A DNA stretch of 64,000 nucleotides from Streptomyces endophytica (GTDB taxonomy: Bacteria; Actinomycetota; Actinomycetes; Streptomycetales; Streptomycetaceae), in NCBI RefSeq assembly GCF_026153355.1, contig NZ_CP110636.1, positions 1,612,001 to 1,676,000 on the forward strand, in the 5' to 3' direction. The notes below the pieces were generated by a model that worked only from the letters and a program-made list of their open reading frames with translations, was not told where the DNA came from and searched no databases. Made by a program: the position numbers and the translations under genes. This document shows positions 27,950-35,415 of this stretch, one piece after another. Each line of letters begins with the position of its first letter. Within the stretch, counting starts at the first letter, position 1.

Positions 27950-29021
27950 CACATGTCCCTTCTGTGCGGGTTCCGTACGCCCGCGGCCTCGTCCGGCACT
28001 TCCGCGCCTTCCGCGCCTTCCGTGTGTTCCGTACGTTCCGCACCTTCGCGCCTTCCGCGCTGTCCGCCCCTGGCGCGCCTCGCACGCCCTCCGTGCCGCC
28101 CGTACCGCCCGTGCCTTCCGCTTCCGCGACGATCCGGGCCGTCCACGCCACCCCGCCCCACTCCAGGAGCCCACCGAGCACCAGGCAGCCCCAGCCGGCC
28201 GGGGAGTGCAGCAGCACCCCCAGGGGGTCGGCGCCCAATGCGGCGCCCATCAGGAGGCCGCCCACCGGGAGCAGCGCGAGCATCAGCGCGGTCGTCCGGG
28301 GACCGGCCAACTGGGCCCGCAGCTCCTCGCGCAGTTCCCGGCGGGCGCGGAGTCCGGCCGCGATCCGCTCCAGACCGGAGGCCAGGCCCGCACCGCCCTC
28401 GACCGCCACCTGCCAGCACGCCGCCACGGCGGTGAGCCCCTCGGCCCCGGGCTGCCGCGCCGCGGCCCGTAGCGCGCGGGGCACGTCCCCGCCGTAGCGC
28501 GCGGCCGCGGCCGCCGACCGGACCGCCGGGCCCAGCGCCGGGGGTGCCCCCGCGGCGTACAGCGCCTGGGCCGGCTGCCGGCCGGCCCGCAGCTCACCCG
28601 CCACCGCCGTGCACAGCCCGATCACCTCGGTGGTCCGCCGCTCGCGGGCCCGTTCCGCCCGACGGCCGGCGAGCCACCGCCGGACGAGGTACCCGGCCAC
28701 CGGTGCCGCGAGCACCGGCAGCACGGAACCGCCCAGCACGCCCAGCGCCAGCCCGGCCGGCAGACACCACACTTCCCGTCCGATGTCGGTCCGGCGCCCG
28801 AGGCGCCATCGCCGTTCCCCGTCGGTCAGCCGCCCCGCGCACCATGTCCGCACCTCCTCCCCCAGCCAGCGGGACCACCCCTGGGCAGTGCGATCGCCCG
28901 CATCACCCCCGAGGACCGCCCGGGCCCGCCGCCGTACGTCCTCCCGCCTCCCGGCCGCCAGCCGGGCCGCGGCCACCGCACAGACCACCGCGCCCACCAG
29001 CGCCACCCCGGCGCCGTTCAT
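27946..29021 (-). CDS. TadB-like type II secretion system F protein, tail frame uncertain
   Basis: The second platform protein. N-terminal helix [18 protein letters not shown], paired helices near residues 75-100 ([20 protein letters not shown]), the T2SSF domain ([20 protein letters not shown]), and C-terminal helices [20 protein letters not shown] and [13 protein letters not shown]. The tail is low-complexity, from short GGAAGGCGC repeats near 28000-28070. In the sequence as given its frame runs on to 27723; a one-base change would instead end it at TGA 27946, overlapping the tadC GTG, which I prefer. ATG 29021 overlaps the cpaF stop (ATGA). Confidence 0.78.
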
Positions 29022-30181
29022 GACCACTCGCTCCCGCCGCGCTCGCACAGGCGGCTCAACCGGTCCCAGCCGGGGCCCGTTGGAAGCCGTCCGGGCTCCA
29101 GACCGCCGCCGGGACGGTCACCACGCAGCCGTCGCGATCGCGTTCGAGGACGTGGACCTCGGCGATCCGGCGGCGGCCGGTCCGGTCGCGCACCAGGTGG
29201 AGGACGACGGAGAGCGCGGCCGCCAACTGGCTGTGCAGCGCGGCCCGATCCAGGCCCGCGGTCGAGCCGAGAGCCTCCAGGCGCGCGGGACGTCGCAGGC
29301 GGCGTTGGCATGGACCGTGCCGCAACCGCCCTCATGGCCCGTGTTGAGGGCGGCCAGCAGGTCCGTGACCTCCGCACCCCGCACCTCGCCCACCACCAGC
29401 CGGTCGGGCCGCATCCGCAGGGCCTGGCGTACGAGGTCCCGCAGCGTCACCCGGCCCGCGCCCTCCTGATTGGCAGGCCGGGTCTCCAGCCGCACCACAT
29501 GGGGGTGGTCGGGGCGCAGCTCCGCCGAGTCCTCGGCCAGGACGATCCGCTCGGCCGGGCCGACCAGGCCGAGCAGCGAGCTGAGGAGCGTGGTCTTTCC
29601 GGAGCCCGTACCGCCACTGATCAGGAAGGACAGCCGGGCCGCCAGCACCGCCCGGAGCAGCCGGTCGCCGCCGGGCGGGACCGTCCCGGCCGCCACCAGC
29701 TCCGCGAGCGCGAAGGCCCTGGGCCGCAGCACCCGTAAGGACAGGCAGGTCCCGCCGACCGCCACCGGGGCAGGACGGCGTGCAGCCGGGTGCCGTCCGG
29801 TAGCCGGGCGTCCACCCAGGGCCGGGCGTCGTCCAGCCGCCGGCCGGCCACCGCCGCCAGCCGCTGGGCCAGCCGGCGGACCTCCGTGCCGTCCCGGAAG
29901 CGGACGTCCGTGCGCTCCAGGCCGCCGCCGCGGTCCACCCACACCTCGTCCGGCGCGGTGACCAGGACGTCCGTCACGTCGGGCGCGGCCAGCAGCGGCT
30001 CCAACGGTCCGCTGCCCACCATCTCGGAGCGCAACGCCCCCACCACGCCCAGCACTTCGGTGTCCCCCAGCAGCCGCCCCTCCTCGCGCAGCGCCACCGC
30101 CACCCGGGCCGGGGTCGGCTCCGCCCCGGATTCGGCGAGCCGTCGCCGCACCGCCTCTAGCAGGCCCTCGCCCTCTTTCAC
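29018..30181 (-). CDS. CpaF/TadA-type secretion ATPase, frame-disrupted
   Basis: The motor ATPase of the Tad-like system, TIGR03819 type (helicase/secretion neighbourhood ATPase). N-terminal domain: [20 protein letters not shown] and [20 protein letters not shown]. ATPase core: [20 protein letters not shown] (Walker A), [20 protein letters not shown], and [20 protein letters not shown] (Walker B), then [13 protein letters not shown] with the His-box. Three frame changes (near 29760, 29290 and 29070) are needed, after which the protein ends [10 protein letters not shown] with TGA overlapping the tadB ATG. GTG 30181 follows GGAGGCCGGCC and overlaps the cpaE-like stop. Confidence 0.88.
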
Positions 30182-31376
30182 GGCCGGCCTCCGTCCGCTC
30201 CGTCCGGGCCCGCGGCCGCGGGGCCGGCGCCGCCGGGCGCACCCTTCCGCTCCGCTCCCGGAAGCGCGCCGCCGTCCCGGCCCGCCGTCGCCCGGGACCA
30301 GAACTCCGCGCAGAAGCCCGCCAGCGGACCGCGCACCTGGGAGCCCGGCGGCAGACCGCGGGCAAGGTCTGCGAACAGGCCCAGCTCCCAAGGGAGTTCA
30401 CCGGCCAGCGGAAGATCCATGAGGCGGGCGATCTCGGCCGGGGCAGGCCGTGTCCGTGGCGGTCGGGGGTTCCGCGCGCCACCAGCCGCAGATCGCGGAC
30501 CAGGGGCTGCACCCCGGCGGCCACCCGCTGGGCCGCCGCCACCGCCCGCAGCTCCGTGGGGACCAGCAGCAGTCCGACGTCCACCTGGGAAAGCGCCTCC
30601 GCCGTCGCCTCGTCGGCGCGCCGCGGCAGGTCCACCACCACGACCCCACCGCGCCGGCGCGCCGCGGAGACGACCGCACGCATGGCCGGCGGCGGAATGG
30701 CGACCTCGATGCCGCGGTCCCAGCTGAGGACCCGTAGGGAGTGCAGCCGGGGCAGGGACTCCTCGAGGGCGCCGCACGCCACCCGGCCGCGCGACTCGGC
30801 GAAGGCCGGCCAGCGCAGCCCCTTCTCCTTCTCCCCGCCCAGCAGGACGTCCAGCCCACCGCCCAGCGGGTCGCCGTCGACGAGCATCGTGCGCCGCCCG
30901 GTCCGCGCGGCGGTGACGGCCAGCGCGGCGGCCAGGGTGCTCGCCCCGGCGCCGCCGCGGCCGCCGATGACGCCGACCGTGAGGGCCGGCGGCCCGTCCC
31001 CCTCGACCGCGTCGGCGATCCGGTCGACCAGCCAGCGCTCCCCGTCGGGAAGGCCGAGGACCCGTTCGGCGCCCAAGAAGACGGCCTGCCGCCAGGTCTC
31101 CCGGTCGTCGGTGCCCCGGGCCGTGAGGATCACGCCCGGACGCCGCCCGGCACCGCGTAACCTGCCCGCGCAGTCGGCCCCGACGATGACCAGGGGCGCC
31201 GCTTCCCAGCCTCCCTTGCGGGCCGGCAGGCCGTGCGCCACTTCGGGCAGCGCGCCGGCCGCCGCGCACAGCCGCAGCAGGTCGTCGAGGAGCCGTTCGT
31301 CCTCGGTGATGATCAGCGGGCCGCCCCACTCTTCGCCGGCCCGGGCCGGCCCTTCCGATCGCGTGGTTCCAGCCAT
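30178..31376 (-). CDS. CpaE-like MinD/ParA-family protein, one frameshift
   Basis: First gene of the Tad-like operon (TIGR03815 type). An N-terminal receiver-like region (PLIITEDERLLDDLLRLCAA) precedes a MinD-type ATPase: VGVIGGRGGAGASTLAAALA is a deviant Walker A, then DGDPLGGGLDVLLG and VVVDLPRR. CpaE proteins position the pilus machine in the cell. The frame is lost near 30440, where CTGCCCCGGCC should be CTGCCCCCGGCC; the corrected end reads GLPAPAEIARLMDLPLAG-like and stops at 30178. ATG 31376 is preceded by AGGGGACGGG. Confidence 0.88.
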
Positions 31377-31472
31377 GTCCCGTCCCCTATCGCTACGCGA
31401 CTCGCACTCCGCGAACTCGCGGACTTTTACGATGCAGGGATCGGGAAATCCGAGTGGATCTTGGTCCAAATC

Positions 31473-31481
31473 TGTGGACAA
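31473..31481 (-). promoter_or_regulatory. DnaA-box match
   Basis: TGTGGACAA, the complement of TTGTCCACA, which is the preferred DnaA box of Streptomyces. It is 97 bp upstream of the cpaE-like start. A single box is not an origin; it could be a DnaA titration or promoter site. Confidence 0.4.
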
Positions 31482-31719
31482 CTCCGCGCCTGTGAATATC
31501 CCCGTCACCTATTCCAGCGACCGGCGGCCACTTCCGTGACACAAGAGGGCCTCGCGAGGTGCTCCAGGGGCACGAGGGGGCGACCCGTCGAGGCCTTCCT
31601 CAGAGCAGCAAGTTGACTACGGTGCGTAAGGGGAGGACGGCGTCGTGAAGGCAGGGCCCGAGCGGGCGCAAAGACGGGCGGATCGGTGCCTCACGGCGGA
31701 AAAGGCCCCCGGACATGCG

Positions 31720-31750
31720 ACGACCCCCGCGGGGGGAGAGCGGGGGTCGT
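31720..31750. terminator. GC-rich hairpin ahead of the HAD gene
   Basis: Eleven-base perfect arms (ACGACCCCCGC and complement) around a 9-nt G-rich loop, 150 bp before the HAD phosphatase start. There is no T-tract. It could insulate the two divergent units or act as a leader element. Confidence 0.5.
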
Positions 31751-31899
31751 CCCCACGGCCGACTCGGGGGGGGGAGGAGCCGGACCGGGTTAGCACGGTC
31801 GCGAACGATCCGTGACTTCCATGGTGTACCCGAGAGCCTTCTCAGGCAAACCCACGCGCCAGACCTTACGCCGAATGGTGGGCCGCCTATGCTCGCCCC

Positions 31900-32784
31900 G
31901 TGGAAAACCACTCCGTGCCTCACTCGACGCCCCGTACTGCCGCGTTCTTCGACTTGGACAAGACCGTCATTGCTAAGTCGAGCACGCTGACCTTCAGCAA
32001 GTCGTTCTACCAAGGCGGCCTGATCAATCGGCGGGCCGTACTGCGCACTGCGTATGCCCAGTTCGTGTTCCTCGCGGGCGGCGCCGATCACGATCAGATG
32101 GAGCGGATGCGGGAATATCTCTCCTCCTTGTGCCGCGGCTGGGATGTGTCCCAGGTGCGGGAGATCGTCGCCGAGACACTGCACGATCTGATCGACCCGA
32201 TCATTTACGACGAGGCGGCCTCACTCATCGAGGAACATCACGCCGCCGGGCGTGATGTCGTCATTGTCTCCACCTCGGGTGCCGAGGTGGTCGAACCGAT
32301 CGGGGAACTTCTCGGTGCCGACCGGGTCGTGGCCACCCGTATGGTCGTCGGCGAGGACGGCCGATTCACCGGAGAGGTGGAGTATTACGCCTACGGTCCC
32401 ACCAAGGCGGAGGCCGTCCGGGAGCTCGCCGAGTCGGAGGGCTATGACCTGGAGCGCTGTTATGCGTACAGCGATTCGGCAACCGACGTCCCGATGCTGT
32501 CGGCCGTGGGGCATCCGTGCGCGGTCAATCCGGACCGCGCGCTGCGCCGCGAGGCCGTCGCCCGGGGCTGGCCGATCCTCTCCTTCAACCGCCCGGTTCC
32601 GCTCAAGCAGCGGCTGCCGGCGCTGTCCATGCCGTCCCGGCCGGCGCTCGCCGCGATGGCCGCGGTGGGCGCGGCGGCCGCCACCGCCACCCTGGTCTGG
32701 TACGCGAGCCGGCGGAAAGCCGCTAAGCCGCCCCTCGCTCGTATTGGCCGGATCGGCCGCGCCGCCCGTATTGACCGCGTTTGA
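31900..32784 (+). CDS. HAD-IB family phosphatase with C-terminal membrane helix
   Basis: A SerB-related phosphohydrolase of 294 residues. Motif I is AAFFDLDKTVIAKSS with the nucleophile DLD, motif II VVIVSTSGAEVVEP, and motif III/IV YAYSDSATDVPMLSAVGHP. The region between is helical and caps the active site. Residues about 245-265 (ALAAMAAVGAAAATATLVWY) are a membrane helix followed by basic residues, so the enzyme faces the cytoplasm and is tethered. GTG 31900 gives MENHSVP before the first strand. HAD-IB proteins of this type dephosphorylate small phospho-esters or lysophosphatidate; the substrate here is unknown. Confidence 0.9.
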   Translation: MENHSVPHSTPRTAAFFDLDKTVIAKSSTLTFSKSFYQGGLINRRAVLRTAYAQFVFLAGGADHDQMERMREYLSSLCRGWDVSQVREIVAETLHDLIDPIIYDEAASLIEEHHAAGRDVVIVSTSGAEVVEPIGELLGADRVVATRMVVGEDGRFTGEVEYYAYGPTKAEAVRELAESEGYDLERCYAYSDSATDVPMLSAVGHPCAVNPDRALRREAVARGWPILSFNRPVPLKQRLPALSMPSRPALAAMAAVGAAAATATLVWYASRRKAAKPPLARIGRIGRAARIDRV

Positions 32785-33173
32785 AGCCAAACGTAAAGAT
32801 CTGCGGCCCGGGGTTCCGCTTGCCCGGCACGAGTAGTACAAAGGACTTAACGGCCCGCGAGACCAAGGACATCCGAGAGGAACACCTTTAACGCAGCAAA
32901 GTGGCCCACGGACCGATGCATGAATGCCGGGCACCCACGCGACGCCGACCCGTCGATTACGGGCCAGCCGCACCAGGTAACCGGACGAAGATTCCGACCT
33001 GATGGGCAAATATTCGAGCACGCCTGGTAACCCGGCAGACATGCCAGCGGCGGTACCACCGATTGGTACCGCCGCAACCCTGTGTCGGGCCAAATCAAGC
33101 AATGCGTTCCGGAATTCCGGCTACCGGGTCGGATACCGCCGCCCTCACCGGCCGGATACCGCGCCTCCGCCGC
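32785..33173. other. 389-bp intergenic region
   Basis: No convincing gene. It contains a lower-GC stretch with a possible 36-codon frame (ATG 32930 to the TAA at 33038-33040) lacking a ribosome site, and the hairpin at 33047. It could encode a small RNA, but nothing proves it. Confidence 0.4.
33047..33075. terminator. Eleven-bp perfect hairpin
   Basis: Arms GCGGCGGTACC and GGTACCGCCGC around loop ACCGATT. It sits between the converging HAD and Fic-like genes, so a bidirectional terminator is the simplest reading; there is no T-tract. Confidence 0.5.
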
Positions 33174-34029
33174 TCATGCCGCGCCGCGCTGGAGGGCCTC
33201 ACAGACCGCCGTGCTCTCCCGTACGCCGAGCTCCACCGCGCGTCCGCAGTGGGCGATCCATCCGGCGACGCCCTCCGGGGTGCCCGAGACGTAGCCCTCC
33301 AGGGCCGCCACGTAGGCCGCCCGGCCCAGTTCCGCGTGCCCCACCTCGGCGGGGCAGATCGCCTTGGGGTCCAGTCCGCTGCCGATCAGCACGACCCGCT
33401 CCGCGGCCCGCGCGACCAGCCCGTTGTGCGAGGCGAACGGCCGCAGCGCCAGCAGTTCGCCGTGCACCACCGCGGCGAGCACCAGGGCGGGCGCCTCCGT
33501 GCCGGCCAGCAGCAGCCGCGACAGGCCGTCCAGCCGCCCGGCCACCTCGTCGGCGTCCGGCAGCGGCAGCTCGATGAGCGGCTCCTCGACCGGCTCCGCG
33601 GCGAGCCGGGGCCGCCCCACCGTGTCGTCCGCCGCCTCCTTGCCGGCCGCCACGAGGTGGAGCCGCGCCAGCACCCGCAGGGGCGACTGCCGCCACACGC
33701 TCAGCAGCTGGCCGGCCTCGGCGGTCAGCCGCAGGGCCGCTCCGACCGTCAGCGACTCGCCCTCGACGCCGAAGTCGGTCCGGCGCCTGACCTCTTCGAG
33801 CGCCCAGTCGGCGCCCGACAGGGCCGCGGAACCGCGCGCTCCGCGCAGCGCCGCCTCGGAACTGACCTCGTTGCTGCGGCGCCGCATGATCCGGTGCCCG
33901 TAGACCCGGTCGACGCCCTTGCGTACGGAGTCCACGGAGTCGGTGACTCCCGGGAGCAAGGCCAGGGTCGCGAGCGGATCGTCGCTCGCCTTCGGGGTGC
34001 GGGGGTGGTCCCGGGGAGTTGCCAGCCAT
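33174..34029 (-). CDS. Fic/Doc-like protein with altered active-site motif, N-terminal frameshift likely
   Basis: The body (about 270 residues, from VTDSVDSVRKGVDRVYGHRI) is helical: SSEAALRGARGSAALSGADW resembles the Fic inhibitory/N-terminal helix region, and ALRPFASHNGLVARAAERVV occupies the place of the Fic loop HPFxxGNGR. The first His and the second Gly-Asn-Gly-Arg are changed, so AMP-transfer is doubtful. It may be a degenerate Fic protein. ATG 34029 is the only good start, but its frame (MAGNSPGPPP) departs from the body, implying one missing base near 33990. Confidence 0.65.
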
Positions 34030-34130
34030 GGGTACGACCCTACGCACCGTCGGCCCGAACCCCTCGAAGGAGTGGTCTTCTTCACGCAGACCTCTCACTC
34101 AGAGGAACAGCCGGATTACCCTTCGTGAAC

Positions 34131-35115
34131 ATGAAGATCGCTTTCGTAGGCAAGGGCGGCAGCGGCAAGACCACCCTCTCCTCCCTGTTCATCCGCCATC
34201 TCGCCGCGGCCCGGGTCCCCGTGATCGCCGTGGACGCCGACATCAACCAACACCTGGGGGCCGCCCTCGGCCTCGACGAGGCGGAGGCCGCCGCGCTTCC
34301 CGCGATGGGCGCCCATCTCCCGCTGCTCAAGGACTACTTGCGCGGCAGCAATCCCCGGATCCCGTCCGCCGAGGCCATGATCAAGACGACCCCCCCGGCG
34401 AGGGGTCGCGCCTCCTGCGGGTCAGCGAGGACAACCCCGTGTACGACGCGTGCGCCCGCACGGTGGAACTGGACGGCACCCCGGTCCGGTTGATGGCGAC
34501 CGGGCCGTTCACCGAGTCGGACCTCGGCGTGGCCTGTTACCACTCCAAGGTCGGCGCCGTCGAACTCTGCCTGAACCACCTTGTTGACGGCCGCGGGAGT
34601 ACGTCGTGGTCGACATGACGGCCGGTTCCGACTCCTTCGCCTCCGGGATGTTCACCCGTTTCGACATGACCTTCCTGGTCGCCGAGCCGACCCGTAAGGG
34701 CGTCGCGGTCTACCGCCAGTACAAGGAGTACGCCCGGGATTTCGGGGTCCCCCTCAAGGTGGTGGGCAACAAGGTGCAGAGCCCGGACGACCTGGCTTTC
34801 CTGCGCGACGCGGCGGGCGACGACCTGCTGGTGACGGTCGGGCACTCGGAATGGGTGCGCGCCATGGAGAAGGGCCGGCCGGCCCGCTTCGCCTATCTGG
34901 AGCAGGCCAACCGCCGCGCCCTGGAGGCACTGCACGACGCGGCCGACGCCTCCTACGGACGCCGCGACTGGGAGCGCTACACGCGCCAGATGGTGCACTT
35001 CCACCTGAAGAACGCGGAGAGCTGGGGCAACGCCAAGACGGGCGTCGATCTCGCGGCCCAGGTCGACCCGGCGTTCGTCCTCTCCGAGGGGGCGGCCACC
35101 CCGCAGCCGGCCTGA
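34131..35115 (+). CDS. CooC/ParA-type P-loop ATPase, two frameshifts
   Basis: A MinD-superfamily ATPase of about 328 residues: MKIAFVGKGGSGKTTLSSLF is a Walker A, VIAVDADINQHLGAALGL follows, and YVVVDMTAGSDSFASGMFTR is the switch-II region. FLVAEPTRKGVAVYRQYKEY and VGNKVQSPDD supply the nucleotide-binding Asn-Lys. The C-terminal helices are unassigned. CooC-like proteins insert metals; no partner metalloenzyme is seen. One C is lost at about 34390 (seven C where eight are needed) and one G at about 34593 (GGG for GGGG); restoring both gives one frame. ATG 34131 or GTG 34125 could start it. It is divergent from the Fic-like gene. Confidence 0.85.
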
Positions 35116-35123
35116 TCACCGGA

Positions 35124-35152
35124 CGGCGCGAGTCGTCGCACGGCTCGCGCCG
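35124..35152 (+). terminator. Hairpin after the P-loop ATPase gene
   Basis: Nine-base arms CGGCGCGAG/CTCGCGCCG with an 11-nt loop, starting 9 bp past the stop codon. Confidence 0.55.
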
Positions 35153-35209
35153 GGCCCACCGGGGCGGCCGCCCCCGTTTACCCGCCTCGGCAACGCCGGA
35201 GCCAGGATC

Positions 35210-35230
35210 TTCACCCGATAGAGGGGTGAA
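35210..35230. promoter_or_regulatory. Inverted repeat TTCACCC-7-GGGTGAA
   Basis: Seven-base perfect arms about 190 bp upstream of the SulP-carbonic anhydrase gene, in the 300-bp gap before it. The half-site resembles the GTTCACC word of PhoP boxes, but PhoP uses direct repeats, so this may be another regulator's operator. Confidence 0.4.
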
Positions 35231-35415
35231 TTGGGGCGAATGCCTGCAAACCCTTCTCCGGACCTTTACGCGTCATTACGCTTCGTTTACCGCTGCTTGA
35301 GAGTCACCGGACCGTCACCCACCACGACGCCCACCGGCCGGCTCGCGACCCGCCGCAGTACACCGCCGCCCACGATCGCGCCCCGCGCGACCGCGTCGCC
35401 CCGGAGGAGACGGGA

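Larger units (their letters stand above)
31377..31899. other. Divergent intergenic region, no gene seen
   Basis: 523 bp between the start of the cpaE-like gene (minus) and the HAD phosphatase gene (plus). It contains a perfect DnaA-box word at 31473 and a strong hairpin at 31720. Both promoters must lie here. No frame looks coding. Confidence 0.5.

Noticed and set aside
31600..32184. A 194-codon minus-strand gene ahead of the HAD phosphatase
   Set aside because: It is mostly antisense to the HAD gene, lacks a ribosome site, and its translation shows no family features.
32930..33040. A 36-codon peptide gene (MNAGHPRDADPSITG...)
   Set aside because: It has no ribosome site and no recognised relatives; noted only as part of the intergenic region.
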